Source of the DNA: Alphaproteobacteria bacterium UBA2964
GTDB lineage: Bacteria > Pseudomonadota > Alphaproteobacteria > MPNO01 > UBA2964
Reading direction: 5' to 3'
DNA length: 54,583 nt
Assembly: GCA_905182615.1 (NCBI GenBank)
Contig: CAJJCG010000045.1
Span: 1-54,583 of the forward strand
Shown here: positions 1 to 9,019 of the stretch, one piece after another
Layout of the letters: every line of letters begins with the position of its first letter
How positions within the stretch are numbered: the first letter of the stretch is position 1
Notes under the pieces: model-generated
What the model was told of the DNA's origin: nothing
What the model saw: the letters and a program-made list of their open reading frames with translations, nothing else
Database searches by the model: none
Made by a program: the position numbers and the translations under genes

Positions 1-618
1 CAAAGCACGGCCCAAAAACTAGTAGTGACGGCAACGGACAATGCCCCACCTGCGAAGGTTGAAGCGCCGAAACCCGACGCCTCATTTGATAAAGTCGAAA
101 TTATGAAAGACGACTTTATCTTCGGCAAGGAAACCGCGCCGGTGACCTTGGTCGAATATGCGTCACTGACCTGTCCACATTGCGCGCAATTCCACCAGAA
201 CACGCTGCCCGCCATTAAAAAAGAATATATTGAGACCGGTAAAGTCAAACTGGTCTATCGCGATTTCCCACTCGATCAGCTGGCGCTATCCGGTTCCATG
301 ATCGCGCGCTGCGCCGGGCGAGACAGATACTACGCTTTTATCGATGTGATGTTCGCACAACAGGCAACTTGGGCCCGTGATCCAAATCCACTTGCGGCCT
401 TGTCTCGAATCGCTCGGCTTGGTGGCATGTCACAAGCAAAGTTTGATGAATGCATTAAAGACAAGAAAATTGCGGATGTGATTGTCCAACAGCGCCTCGA
501 TGGTGACAAGAAGTTCGGCATCAATGCCACGCCCACAGTCATCATCAACGGCAAGAGATACAGCGGTGGGCTGACCATCGAGCAGTTCCGGGCCGTCGTT
601 GCCCCGCTGCTGAAATAG
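1..618 (+). CDS. DsbA-like thiol:disulfide oxidoreductase (5' end outside window)
   Basis: Thioredoxin-fold periplasmic oxidoreductase that would introduce or shuffle disulfides in exported proteins. Counting from a GTG at 25, the active-site CPHC is residues 50-53 and the cis-proline loop (ATPTVI) is near residue 170, both diagnostic of the DsbA/DSBA-like thioredoxin family. The frame is open back to base 1 with no stop, and the residues before the GTG look like the low-complexity linker after a signal peptide, so the true start and signal sequence probably lie upstream of the window. smc follows 29 bases later on the same strand, an arrangement I recall from other alphaproteobacteria. Family assignment is firm; the exact redox role (oxidase or isomerase) is inferred. 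Confidence 0.85.
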   Translation, partial: QSTAQKLVVTATDNAPPAKVEAPKPDASFDKVEIMKDDFIFGKETAPVTLVEYASLTCPHCAQFHQNTLPAIKKEYIETGKVKLVYRDFPLDQLALSGSMIARCAGRDRYYAFIDVMFAQQATWARDPNPLAALSRIARLGGMSQAKFDECIKDKKIADVIVQQRLDGDKKFGINATPTVIINGKRYSGGLTIEQFRAVVAPLLK

Positions 619-647
619 AAGACGCGTCGATTAGGAGCTTGTAGCAA

Positions 648-3600
648 GTGCAATTTACCAAGCTAAAACTCTCCGGGTTCAAATCATTCGTTGAACCCAC
701 CGAGCTTTGGATCGAGCCTGGCATGACCGGCGTGGTTGGCCCTAACGGGTGTGGTAAATCAAATCTTGTTGAGGCCCTGCGTTGGGTCATGGGCGAAACC
801 TCCGCCAAGCAGATGCGTGGTGGTGGCATGGAAGATGTCATCTTTGGTGGCACAGACCGTCGCCCGCCCCGCAACATCGCCGAAGTTGTTCTCTCGCTAG
901 ACAACGCCGAACGCGATGCACCACCACAATATAATACCGGCGACGAAATTGATGTTAGCCGCCGGATTGAACGCGGCAACGGATCAAATTACCGGGTTAA
1001 CGGCAATGACGTACGTGCCCGTGATGTTCAAACGCTGTTCGCTGATGCCGCGTCAGGGGCACGCTCAACAGCGCTCGTCAGCCAAGGACGCATTGGGGCC
1101 CTGATTGCCGCCAAACCAACAGACCGACGCCACATTTTAGAAGAAGCCGCCGGTATTACAGGCCTGCATTCGCGGCGGCATGAAGCTGAGTTGCGGCTAC
1201 GGGCTGCAGAAACCAATCTTGAACGGCTCGATGATGTTCTTGGCGCCCTCGAGGAACAACTCAAAGGTCTTAAGAAGCAAGCCCGTCAAGCGACCCGCTA
1301 CCGGAATTTGAGCGATCATATCCGTCGCGCTGAAGCGATTGCCATTCATCACCAATGGTCCGGGGCCAATGCCCAGCGTGATGCAGCGGTCGAACGGATG
1401 ACCAAGGCGGAAGAGGCCGTTGCGACCCTTACTCAGGAAGTTGCCAGCGCAACGACGGTAGAGACCCAAGGCGCCAATGCAGTGCCTGCCTTGCGCGAAG
1501 CAGAAGCCCGCGAGGCAGCAGCATTGCAAAGGCTGATCATTGCCCGTAATGAATTGGAACAAGAAGAGAAACGGATCGAGGCGGAACATCAAGAGATCGT
1601 TTCGCGAATAGTCCAAATCAGAGGCGACAGCGATCGCGAAATTGGACTCAAGGAAGACGCCGAAACAGCCCTTACCCGCCTAACTGGCGAGATCGCGGAG
1701 CTTGCACAGGCTGAAGAGAACCAGGAGCAGGACATCACGACGGCAAAGGAAGTGCTGAGCACTGCAAGCGCCGAAGTTAGCCGGCTCGAACAAAACCTCA
1801 CCGAAATTTCCCAAGGCATAGCCGCGGACGAAACCCGCTATGAATCGCTAAACAGGCGCGCGAACGATTCTGAGGTTCGCCGCGCGCGTATCACGCAACG
1901 CCTCGAAGAGCTGAAAAATGAACGCGACGCCGCCCAGGCAACGATCGAGGAGCAGGGCGCCGGTGCGGAATTCACCGCTGAAATGGAACAATTGCGTGGC
2001 GCTTTGGAAGGTGCCCGCAAAGCCGCTGATGAATGCGAGGAGAACCGCGCCAAGACGATGGCGACGGAAACTGAAGCACGCAGCGCCTTGCAGGAAGTCG
2101 AAACCCAACGCACTCGCTTGAAAGCTGAGGAAGAGGCCCTCGAAGCCCTACTGACAGTTGGCGACCCGGATCTATGGCCACCGATGATCGATGCCCTGAG
2201 TGTCGAGCCGGGATACGAATTGGCGCTCGCCACCGCCTTGGGCGATGATCTCAATGCCCCTAATGATGAAGCCGCGCCGATCCATTGGCGCGCCTTGGCA
2301 GCCTTTACGACCCCCGCGTCGTTGCCGGGAGGAACCGCTCCCCTATCCTCTGTTGTCAGTGCACCCAGCGAATTAACACGGCGGCTTTCGCAAATCGGCA
2401 TCGTTGACGATGAAGCGAATGGCAACCGTCTGGCTGGTAACCTAGTTCAAGGACAGAGGCTGGTTAGCCGAGATGGTGGATTATGGCGGTGGGACGGATT
2501 TACGGTCCTAGGTGACGCCAGCGAAGGATCAGCCGCCCGCCTAACACAGCGCAACCGTCTCAAGGATCTCCACGCCGAAGTTGATCGCGCAACGCGAACG
2601 GTTGAAGAATTCCAGTCAAAATTTGACCGCTGCCATGATGCCGCGCAGACATCGACGGCAGCCGAACAAACGGCGCGTGAGACAGTCCGCAATTCTGACC
2701 GAGCATTCCAGGAAATCCGTGACCGTGAAGCTGTGCAAAACCGGACCCTTTCGGAAGCTCGTTCAAAAATAGTTTCGTCTGATGAAAATGTAGCAGCCCT
2801 TCGCGCCGATGATGCAGAAATGCAGTCAGCGATTGAACAGGCCAATCGCGAACTTTCCGCTCTGACAAATATTTCCGAGCGCCGTGAAGCTGCGACACAA
2901 TTGCGCGCTGAATTAAGTGAAGCCCGTACCGCCGCGACAGAACGACAAAGCGCCTATGATCGTTTGGTGGGCGAGGCTGGATCACGCCGCCAACGTCTTG
3001 CCGATATGGGTGAGGCAAGAGATTCCTGGAAACGTCGCGCAGACAATGCCACGCAACAGATTGAAGCCTTGCTACAGCGCCTGGAAACTGCGGAAGCAAC
3101 ACTTGCAAAAGTAACAGCACGTCCTGAACAGATCACGAAGCAACGGACAGAGCTATTCGAAAATATTGCCGTCGCAGAGCAGTCGCGCGCAACAGCTGCC
3201 GATGCTTTAGCAGAAGGCGAAACCATACTGGCCGCTGCCGGCAAAGCCCTCCGTGAAGCCGAAGCCAAACTCGGCGAAGCGCGCGAAGAACGGGTGCGCT
3301 GCGAAGCGGCACAGGAACAGATTGAACAGGCGATGGCCGTTATTGTTGAACGCGCAGAAGAACGCATTGGCTGCGCACCCGGCAAAGCTCTCGAAGAGGT
3401 CGGTGTCGCCAATGACGACAAGCTGCCCGCACGCGATGCGATCGAAGTGCGTGTCGAGCGGCTAAAACGCGAACGCGAAAATATGGGCGCGGTTAATTTA
3501 CGCGCTGAAGCCGAGGCCGAAGAGCTCGACGAACGAATTCAGATCATGCTAGCAGAACGGGAAGATCTTATTTCTGCCATTGCACGTTTGCGACAAGGTA

Positions 3601-4109
3601 TTGCTAGTCTTAACCGCGAAGGCCGGACCCGCTTATTGGCAGCTTTTGAAGAGGTAAATGGCCATTTCTCGGACCTCTTCACCCGTCTCTTTGGCGGTGG
3701 CAAGGCGCATTTGGCGCTGACTGAGGCTGACGATCCGCTGGAAGCTGGCCTTGAGATCATGGCCAGCCCGCCTGGTAAGAAAATGCAGGTTTTATCACTC
3801 CTGTCCGGTGGCGAGCAGGCCTTAACGGCCATTGCCCTTCTATTTGCAGTCTTTTTGACCAATCCAGCACCGATTTGCGTACTCGATGAGGTCGACGCTC
3901 CGCTTGATGACGCGAATGTCGAACGTTTCTGCCAGCTAATCAACGAAATCGCCGCCCAAACGGGTACCCGTTTCCTGATCATCACACATCATCGCCTGAC
4001 AATGTCACGGATGGACCGGTTGTTTGGTGTAACGATGAGCGAACAGGGTGTATCGCAACTTGTTTCAGTCGATTTGCAAGCGGCGGATGAGCTTCGCCAA
4101 ACCGCCTGA
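648..4109 (+). CDS. smc: Chromosome segregation protein SMC
   Basis: SMC ATPase of 1153 residues, the usual bacterial length; it would form the condensin core that organises and segregates the chromosome. The Walker A loop (GPNGCGKSN) is at residues 31-39. Long Glu/Arg/Ala-rich coiled coils flank a hinge at about residues 500-640. The C-terminal head carries the ABC signature (LSGGEQ, about 1052) and Walker B (CVLDEVDAP, about 1077). GTG start at 648, with AGGAG at 633-637. No scpA or scpB partner is visible nearby. Several long open frames on the other strand are shadows caused by the biased codon pattern of the coiled coil. Confidence 0.97.
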   Translation: MQFTKLKLSGFKSFVEPTELWIEPGMTGVVGPNGCGKSNLVEALRWVMGETSAKQMRGGGMEDVIFGGTDRRPPRNIAEVVLSLDNAERDAPPQYNTGDEIDVSRRIERGNGSNYRVNGNDVRARDVQTLFADAASGARSTALVSQGRIGALIAAKPTDRRHILEEAAGITGLHSRRHEAELRLRAAETNLERLDDVLGALEEQLKGLKKQARQATRYRNLSDHIRRAEAIAIHHQWSGANAQRDAAVERMTKAEEAVATLTQEVASATTVETQGANAVPALREAEAREAAALQRLIIARNELEQEEKRIEAEHQEIVSRIVQIRGDSDREIGLKEDAETALTRLTGEIAELAQAEENQEQDITTAKEVLSTASAEVSRLEQNLTEISQGIAADETRYESLNRRANDSEVRRARITQRLEELKNERDAAQATIEEQGAGAEFTAEMEQLRGALEGARKAADECEENRAKTMATETEARSALQEVETQRTRLKAEEEALEALLTVGDPDLWPPMIDALSVEPGYELALATALGDDLNAPNDEAAPIHWRALAAFTTPASLPGGTAPLSSVVSAPSELTRRLSQIGIVDDEANGNRLAGNLVQGQRLVSRDGGLWRWDGFTVLGDASEGSAARLTQRNRLKDLHAEVDRATRTVEEFQSKFDRCHDAAQTSTAAEQTARETVRNSDRAFQEIRDREAVQNRTLSEARSKIVSSDENVAALRADDAEMQSAIEQANRELSALTNISERREAATQLRAELSEARTAATERQSAYDRLVGEAGSRRQRLADMGEARDSWKRRADNATQQIEALLQRLETAEATLAKVTARPEQITKQRTELFENIAVAEQSRATAADALAEGETILAAAGKALREAEAKLGEAREERVRCEAAQEQIEQAMAVIVERAEERIGCAPGKALEEVGVANDDKLPARDAIEVRVERLKRERENMGAVNLRAEAEAEELDERIQIMLAEREDLISAIARLRQGIASLNREGRTRLLAAFEEVNGHFSDLFTRLFGGGKAHLALTEADDPLEAGLEIMASPPGKKMQVLSLLSGGEQALTAIALLFAVFLTNPAPICVLDEVDAPLDDANVERFCQLINEIAAQTGTRFLIITHHRLTMSRMDRLFGVTMSEQGVSQLVSVDLQAADELRQTA

Positions 4110-4174
4110 TCTATTCCGCCAGGCACCGTATTTATTCTATATATATCAATAACTTATGTTTTAAGTTTTGATAC

Positions 4175-4203
4175 TTGACAGGGTCAAGACTGGCACCTAT
4201 GGT
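4175..4203 (+). promoter_or_regulatory. Sigma-70-like promoter of the atp operon, overlapped by a palindrome
   Basis: TTGACA (4175-4180) and TATGGT (4198-4203) are separated by exactly 17 bases, a near-consensus housekeeping promoter 38 bases before atpI. A perfect inverted repeat GGCACC-TAT-GGTGCC (4192-4206) covers the -10 element, so a dimeric regulator or a hairpin at the 5' end of the transcript is possible. The promoter call rests on sequence alone. Confidence 0.7.
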
Positions 4204-4240
4204 GCCCCCGCTTTAAGGGGCGGGAAAGGCGTATCTGGCC

Positions 4241-4597
4241 ATGACCAAGCAGAAGAAATCCGCGCATGAGCAGGATATTGATGCGAGGTTAAAACAGGCA
4301 CGCCGGACAGCTGAGAAATCAGGTGCTAATTCCGGTCCCAAAGGGTCTCGTCGTAGCGGCCTCGCGTTGGCTATGCGACTTGGTGTTGAGATTGTTTCGG
4401 CATTGGTTATCGGTGTTGGCATTGGGTTGCTGCTCGATTACTGGCTCGGCACAAAGCCTTGGTTTATGTTGCTTTTCTTCGTGTTAGGCGCTGCGGCCGG
4501 GTTAATGAATGTTTATCGCGTTGCGACCGGGGTCGGACAAGGTGTCGGTTACAAGCGAGAAGACGGCAGTGATAATTCTGACGGTCCGGCAAAATAG
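4241..4597 (+). CDS. atpI: F0F1 ATP synthase subunit I (AtpI/AtpZ-like)
   Basis: Small membrane protein encoded first in the atp operon; the family is thought to help c-ring assembly or Mg2+ supply. The 118 residues have a basic, Lys/Arg-rich N-terminal tail (1-45) and then two hydrophobic helices (about 47-68 and 74-95). The Gly-rich first helix and the DYWLGTKPW turn are typical of AtpI in alphaproteobacteria. atpB begins 17 bases downstream. Identification is by hydropathy, position and recognisable family residues. Confidence 0.88.
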   Translation: MTKQKKSAHEQDIDARLKQARRTAEKSGANSGPKGSRRSGLALAMRLGVEIVSALVIGVGIGLLLDYWLGTKPWFMLLFFVLGAAAGLMNVYRVATGVGQGVGYKREDGSDNSDGPAK

Positions 4598-4614
4598 CCG
4601 GCGGAGAGGTTAAA

Positions 4615-5352
4615 TTGGCAGCGGAAGGCCACGGCCCGCTCGCGCAGTTTGAGATTAAGACGCTGATCCCCCTAAAATTGGGCGAGATCGACGTGTCTTT
4701 CACAAATTCAGCGCTCTTTATGTCCCTCACCCTCGTTCTGGTGACGTTATTCCTCGTTTTAGGCATGCGGAAACGCGCGCTGGTTCCGGGACGCTGGCAA
4801 TCAATGGCAGAAATGTCCTATGAATTTGTCGCCAATTTATTGCGCGACACGGTGGGCAGTGAGGGTCGTAAATACTTCCCGCTCGTCTTCACCCTCTTCA
4901 TGTTCATCCTGTTCGGCAACATGCTCGGCATGATCCCGTACAGCTTTACCTTCACCAGCCACGTCATCGTCACTTTCGCAATGGCCCTAGCAGTCTTTAT
5001 CGGCGTCACGGTCCTCGGATTTGTAAAACACGGGTTCCATTTCTTCAGCTTTTTTGTTCCACCCGGTGTCTCGGTGGTTCTGTGGCCGTTGATGATCCCG
5101 ATTGAAATTATTTCCTATTTGTCGCGGCCAATCAGCCTCTCGGTTCGATTGTTTGCGAATTTGACCGCCGGCCACACGATGTTGAAAGTGTTTGCTGGCT
5201 TTATCATCAGCTTGGGCGTTGTCGGCGGTGTCTTGCCGTTTGCCTTTGTCGTAGCCCTCACCGGGCTGGAGTTGCTGATAGCTTTCCTGCAGGCCTACGT
5301 ATTCACAATTTTGACCTGCTTTTACATTAATGATGCCCTGCATCTGCACTAA
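4615..5352 (+). CDS. atpB: ATP synthase F0 subunit a
   Basis: Stator subunit a, which forms the two proton half-channels beside the c-ring. The 245-residue length is standard. The essential arginine lies in the conserved stretch [13 protein letters not shown] (Arg about 178), and multiple membrane helices are evident. I use a TTG start at 4615 because a clear ribosome-binding site (GGAGAGG, 4603-4609) precedes it and the N-terminus matches the family; no ATG serves better. Part of the atpI-B-E-F'-F operon. Confidence 0.96.
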   Translation: MAAEGHGPLAQFEIKTLIPLKLGEIDVSFTNSALFMSLTLVLVTLFLVLGMRKRALVPGRWQSMAEMSYEFVANLLRDTVGSEGRKYFPLVFTLFMFILFGNMLGMIPYSFTFTSHVIVTFAMALAVFIGVTVLGFVKHGFHFFSFFVPPGVSVVLWPLMIPIEIISYLSRPISLSVRLFANLTAGHTMLKVFAGFIISLGVVGGVLPFAFVVALTGLELLIAFLQAYVFTILTCFYINDALHLH

Positions 5353-5394
5353 GCGCAGTGCGGGATAAGAACGAAAGAAGAAAGGAACATAACT

Positions 5395-5622
5395 ATGGAA
5401 GCTGCTGCAGCTAAACTAATCGGCGCGGGCCTTGCCGCAATCGGCGTTATCGGAGCTGGTATCGGTATCGGTAACATCTTTGCCGCCTTCATCTCATCGG
5501 TTGCTCGCAATCCGGCTGCTGCCGAGAGCGTTACGGCGATGACCTGGATCGGGTTCGCCTTGGTAGAAGCCATCGCATTGTACGCGCTGGTTGTTGCCCT
5601 GCTCTTGCTTTTCGTATTCTGA
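5395..5622 (+). CDS. atpE: ATP synthase F0 subunit c
   Basis: Proteolipid subunit of the rotating c-ring. The 75 residues form a helical hairpin: the first helix carries the Gly packing motif (GAGIGIGN, about 20-27), the polar loop is ARNPAA (about 37-42), and the second helix holds the proton-binding carboxylate Glu58 within GFALVEAIALY. AAAGGA at about 10 bases precedes the ATG. Many copies of this subunit are needed per complex. Two hairpins begin at its stop codon and may stabilise this part of the message. Confidence 0.97.
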   Translation: MEAAAAKLIGAGLAAIGVIGAGIGIGNIFAAFISSVARNPAAAESVTAMTWIGFALVEAIALYALVVALLLLFVF

Positions 5623-5659
5623 TCACATTTTGATCAATGGTGCCGGATTTTCCGGCACC
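5620..5659 (+). promoter_or_regulatory. Tandem hairpins between atpE and atpF'
   Basis: The stop codon of atpE begins the first hairpin: TGATCA (5620-5625), five-base loop, TGATCA (5631-5636). Two bases later comes a perfect 9-bp stem, GGTGCCGGA (5639-5647) and TCCGGCACC (5651-5659), with a TTT loop. No T-run follows, so this is not a simple terminator. Placement immediately 3' of the gene for the most abundant F0 subunit suggests mRNA stabilisation or processing; that role is inferred. Confidence 0.65.
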
Positions 5660-5679
5660 TTGTACGGAGAAAACCGAGC

Positions 5680-6174
5680 ATGCCCCAACTAGACCCATCG
5701 ACATTTGCACCACAGCTATTTTGGCTGCTGGTGACGTTTGTCCTGCTCTACCTGGCAATGTGGAAAATTGCGTTGCCTAAAATTGGTAGCATTCTACAAG
5801 ATCGCCAGGAGCGCATTGACGACGACTTGGAAAAAGCTGAAAAGCTTAAACAGGACGCCGAGGCCGTTCGGGAAGCCTACGAAAAGACTGTTGCGGAGGG
5901 CCGTAATAAGGCTCAGGAAACAATCCGTTCGGCGAGTGGAAAAATGGCCGCCGAAGCTGCAGCGCAACATGCAACGCTAACCGAGAAGCTCAACGCCCAA
6001 ACGTCGGAAGCCGAAACCCGCATCAATGCGGCGAAAGAGCAGGCCCTGGCGAATATCCGGACCGTTGCAACCGAGGTCACACAGGCGGCGGCTGGCAAGC
6101 TGATCGGAAGAGACATCTCAGAGGCTGACGCCGAAAAAGCGGTTGCTTCTATTCTGGATGAGGAGCGTCACTAA
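5680..6174 (+). CDS. atpF': ATP synthase F0 subunit b' (second b-type subunit)
   Basis: Peripheral-stalk subunit of 164 residues. One N-terminal membrane helix (about 12-32, with LFWLLVTFVLLYLAMW) is followed by a long charged amphipathic helix rich in Glu, Lys and Ala that would pair with subunit b. Phototrophs and alphaproteobacteria commonly encode two different b subunits; this one, next to atpE, matches b'. Its stop codon overlaps the next ATG by one base (TAATG), indicating translational coupling with atpF. Confidence 0.93.
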   Translation: MPQLDPSTFAPQLFWLLVTFVLLYLAMWKIALPKIGSILQDRQERIDDDLEKAEKLKQDAEAVREAYEKTVAEGRNKAQETIRSASGKMAAEAAAQHATLTEKLNAQTSEAETRINAAKEQALANIRTVATEVTQAAAGKLIGRDISEADAEKAVASILDEERH

Positions 6175-6662
6175 TGGTCGCTTTGCAGACGCCTGAATTT
6201 TGGGTCGCCGTTGGCTTCTTGGTGTTGATGGCGCTGATCGCCAAACCAGCCTGGAAAGCAATGTCCGCTGGATTGGACGCCCGGGCAGAAAAAATCAAGG
6301 CAGGCCTTGATGAAGCCGCAAGCCTCCGCGAAGAAGTCCAGAGCTTGCTGGCCGACTATCAGCGTAGACAACGCGACGCCACACGCGAAGTCGATGAAAT
6401 GCTTGCCAATGCACAAGCCGAAGCTGAACGCACTGCTCAAGAGGCCGCCGATACTCTGGTTGATTCTCTGAAACGCCGAGAGCAGTTGGCGCTAGATAAG
6501 ATCGCGCAAGCCGAGGCAGAAGCTATGCTCGCCGTTCGCAATACGGCAATTGACGTTGCAATCTCAGCGACACAACGCATCCTCACCGAACAACTTGATG
6601 ATGCAGCAGCAGCGCAACTGATTGACAGTGCCATCGCAGAACTCCCCGTCAAGCTGCACTAG
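6174..6662 (+). CDS. atpF: ATP synthase F0 subunit b
   Basis: Second stalk subunit, 162 residues, with an N-terminal membrane helix (about 8-25) and a long Arg/Glu/Ala-rich coiled-coil tail. It starts on the last base of the atpF' stop codon. It is the last F0 gene here; the F1 genes (atpHAGDC) are not in the window, as is usual in alphaproteobacteria, where F0 and F1 are encoded at separate loci. I see no clear terminator in the following 360 bases. Confidence 0.94.
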   Translation: MVALQTPEFWVAVGFLVLMALIAKPAWKAMSAGLDARAEKIKAGLDEAASLREEVQSLLADYQRRQRDATREVDEMLANAQAEAERTAQEAADTLVDSLKRREQLALDKIAQAEAEAMLAVRNTAIDVAISATQRILTEQLDDAAAAQLIDSAIAELPVKLH

Positions 6663-7022
6663 AGTCCGCTATCACAGATACGGGCCAACCGAATTTCGCC
6701 TAAGCTTTGCTGATGAAGCTCTCGTCAATTCCCAATTTGCCGCGACACAGCCCCCTCGTATATTAATTCGACAGAAACATTTATCGTCGGGGGTCATTGG
6801 TTCAGGCTGCGCTAAAGAAAATATTCCGGGGCAATGGCAGCATACTGAAGATGGTATGATTTGGGATTTTATCGATAGCTGGATGCCCAATGGATTCGGA
6901 AAATTCCGGCGTATCAAGAGTGCGCCCTAAACGGACCGTGGCCATCTGCGCAATTTCACAATTAATTACCTGGCGAAAATTTTTATCGTCCTAAATGACT
7001 CGTCGCCATTCAGCCCATCCCG
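6663..7022. other. 360-base gene-free stretch after the atp operon
   Basis: Short open frames exist on both strands (for example 6622-6930 plus and 6672-6917 minus), but none resembles a known protein, has a convincing ribosome-binding site, or shows coding-like composition. No T-tailed hairpin or promoter is evident. I regard it as non-coding spacer between the plus-strand atp operon and the minus-strand lipoprotein gene. Confidence 0.5.
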
Positions 7023-7610
7023 TTAACGGCGCTGCGTTCTATTCGCCTGAGACTGGTTATATTCGAGCTGTTGGGGCGTGAGCTGTATACCCATATAGAT
7101 TGAATATTCATCAATCTTGGGCCTGAGCGGCAAAGGTATTTCAAGTCGAATTTCATCAATGAGATTAAGCCGTATCTGGTTTCCACGGAATTTCGCCTGC
7201 AATGGGAAAATACTCTTCCCCTGTGGTGCGGGATGAAATTTTGGAATAGCTACAAAGTAGCGGAAATCTATAGCTCTGCTCCGATCTGCAGGGCCCCGCC
7301 GCACGTCGAAAGCAACGCTGAGCGTAATATCAGCCTTTGTCCGCTTCCTGTTATATTTACATTCGCCTTTAAAATCGACGATAGCGATCGTCGCTAGAAC
7401 ATCAGTGATGTCCCGCCCAGAACCCAGTTTGAAATAGGTGACGCTGTTTGCATGCTTTAGAAGCAACACCTCGGGGCAGCGCGGTGGTAGATTCTTTGAC
7501 CCAAAAGCACCACAGGCAGAGAGCAAAGGGATGATCGCAGCGATCGCGCAGCTTTGAAGCAAACGCCGTTGCAACTGCTGGCCACGCCATCCGAAGAAAA
7601 ATGATTTCAC
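7023..7610 (-). CDS. Putative lipoprotein of unknown function
   Basis: 195 residues from a GTG start. The N-terminus has basic residues, a hydrophobic stretch and a lipobox, LLSAC, with Cys33 as the probable lipidated residue, so the protein is likely anchored to the inner or outer membrane. The remainder is a beta-rich-looking soluble domain with no motif I recognise; a Cys pair near residues 44 and 83 could be a disulfide. It lies 15 bases behind the CDGSH gene on the same strand and is probably cotranscribed. Function unknown. Confidence 0.7.
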   Translation of the reverse strand: MKSFFFGWRGQQLQRRLLQSCAIAAIIPLLSACGAFGSKNLPPRCPEVLLLKHANSVTYFKLGSGRDITDVLATIAIVDFKGECKYNRKRTKADITLSVAFDVRRGPADRSRAIDFRYFVAIPKFHPAPQGKSIFPLQAKFRGNQIRLNLIDEIRLEIPLPLRPKIDEYSIYMGIQLTPQQLEYNQSQANRTQRR

Positions 7611-7625
7611 GCGTAAGAGCCGTCG

Positions 7626-7865
7626 TTAGAGGTCGTTATGGGTGCCGTCACATGTCGGCGCACTTGTTGTCTTCTTGCAACCGCAGAACCATACAGTCTG
7701 ATTTCGTTTGGCGACATATTGCATGGGCGCAAGCCCGGTGCCCTTATGTGAGCCATCGCAAAAAGGCTGAGACGTGCTTTTGCCGCAGGCGCACCACCAA
7801 TATTCGTTGCCTTCCTCTACGTCGACACCGCAAGGTTCTTTTTGCGCAATTACGGGTTCAGTCAT
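7626..7865 (-). CDS. Tandem CDGSH-type iron-sulfur protein
   Basis: Small 79-residue protein carrying two copies of the CDGSH signature C-x-C-x2-[ST]-x3-P-x-C-D-G-[ST]-H: CACGKSTSQPFCDGSH and CGCKKTTSAPTCDGTH. Each would bind a 2Fe-2S cluster through three Cys and one His, as in mitoNEET-related proteins. There is no signal or membrane segment, so it is probably cytosolic; redox or cluster-transfer roles are known only for relatives. GGATGAGGA lies directly before the ATG. The lipoprotein gene downstream is the only obvious operon partner. Confidence 0.9.
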   Translation of the reverse strand: MTEPVIAQKEPCGVDVEEGNEYWWCACGKSTSQPFCDGSHKGTGLAPMQYVAKRNQTVWFCGCKKTTSAPTCDGTHNDL

Positions 7866-8019
7866 TCCTCATCCTTTCATCAGCCAACATGGCCAACCAA
7901 TTTTTCATATCCGCTATAGCATCATTGTTTTATACGGCAAACTCTAGAGGAGGTGTTGAGTTTTCTCAAGCAAAGCAACATATTACGCCTATCTTTGAGC
8001 GAAGGGACAAAACCGCAAT

Positions 8020-8964
8020 ATGTCGAAACGAAAACTCATCATTCAACTGGCTGGTCCACGCGGTTTTTGTGCCGGTGTCGACCGCGCCATTGAGATCGTT
8101 GAGAAGTCCCTAGAGAAGTTCGGCGCCCCGGTCTATGTCCGTCACGAGATTGTTCACAACAAATACGTTGTCGATGAGTTGCGGGAAAAGGGCGCTATCT
8201 TTGTCGAAGAACTCGATGAAGTCCCTGAAGACGCACCGATCATTTTTTCAGCCCATGGAGTTCCCAAATCCGTGCCAGAGGAAGCGCAGCGCCGTAATAT
8301 GGTGTATATTGACGCGACCTGCCCGCTGGTTACTAAAGTCCATGTTGATGCCAAGCGTCATCAGGGCGAAGGACACACCGTGATCCTGATTGGTCATGCT
8401 GGCCACCCCGAGGTCATCGGAACACTGGGGCAACTGCCGGAAGGCCAGATTTTGCTGGTCGAAAACGTCGAACAGGCCGAAACGGTGGCAGTCGCCAATC
8501 CCAACAATCTGTCATTCGTTACCCAGACAACGCTTTCGGTTGATGACACAGCGGAAATCATAACGGCCCTGGAGAAACGTTTTCCCAACATAGAGTCGCC
8601 CCACAAGGAAGACATCTGTTACGCGACAACCAACCGTCAGGCTGCCGTAAAGGCACTGACACCGAACTGCGACGCGATTGTCGTACTCGGCGCACCAAAC
8701 TCATCGAATTCAAATCGGTTAGCAGAAGTCGCCACAGCCGCCGGCTGCCCGAAATCTATCCTGATTGAGCGGGCAAGCGCGCTCGACATAGCGTGGCTGG
8801 ACGGCGTTAACACCGTTGGCGTGACAGCGGGCGCATCGGCGCCGGAACTTCTGGTTCAGGAACTCATCTCAACCTTGAAGGACAACTTCGAGGTTGAGTT
8901 AAAGGAAATCACTGTCACCTCTGAGGATGTCCATTTCAGCCTCCCACGTGTATTGTCTACATAG
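8020..8964 (+). CDS. ispH: 4-Hydroxy-3-methylbut-2-enyl diphosphate reductase
   Basis: Last enzyme of the MEP isoprenoid pathway; it reductively dehydroxylates HMBPP to IPP and DMAPP with an iron-sulfur cluster. The three cluster cysteines are visible at residues 17 (RGFCAG), 101 (DATCPLV) and 200 ([11 protein letters not shown]), and the substrate-binding histidines at about 42, 79 and 129. The 314-residue length is normal. AAGGGA precedes the ATG by about 12 bases. thrB and rnhA follow on the same strand. The products feed the quinone and heme O prenyl chains made by ubiA and ctaB in this window. Confidence 0.97.
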   Translation: MSKRKLIIQLAGPRGFCAGVDRAIEIVEKSLEKFGAPVYVRHEIVHNKYVVDELREKGAIFVEELDEVPEDAPIIFSAHGVPKSVPEEAQRRNMVYIDATCPLVTKVHVDAKRHQGEGHTVILIGHAGHPEVIGTLGQLPEGQILLVENVEQAETVAVANPNNLSFVTQTTLSVDDTAEIITALEKRFPNIESPHKEDICYATTNRQAAVKALTPNCDAIVVLGAPNSSNSNRLAEVATAAGCPKSILIERASALDIAWLDGVNTVGVTAGASAPELLVQELISTLKDNFEVELKEITVTSEDVHFSLPRVLST

Positions 8965-9019
8965 TAGAATGATAGCGTGTCCTACACCGTTGACCGCACA
9001 ATAGAATCGTCACAATCCT

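Noticed and set aside
1197..3421. Several long open frames opposite and alongside smc
   Set aside because: They are out-of-frame shadows of a Glu/Arg/Ala-rich coiled coil, without ribosome-binding sites or recognisable protein features.
6622..6930. 102-codon plus-strand frame after atpF
   Set aside because: Begins inside atpF, resembles nothing known and has no ribosome-binding site.
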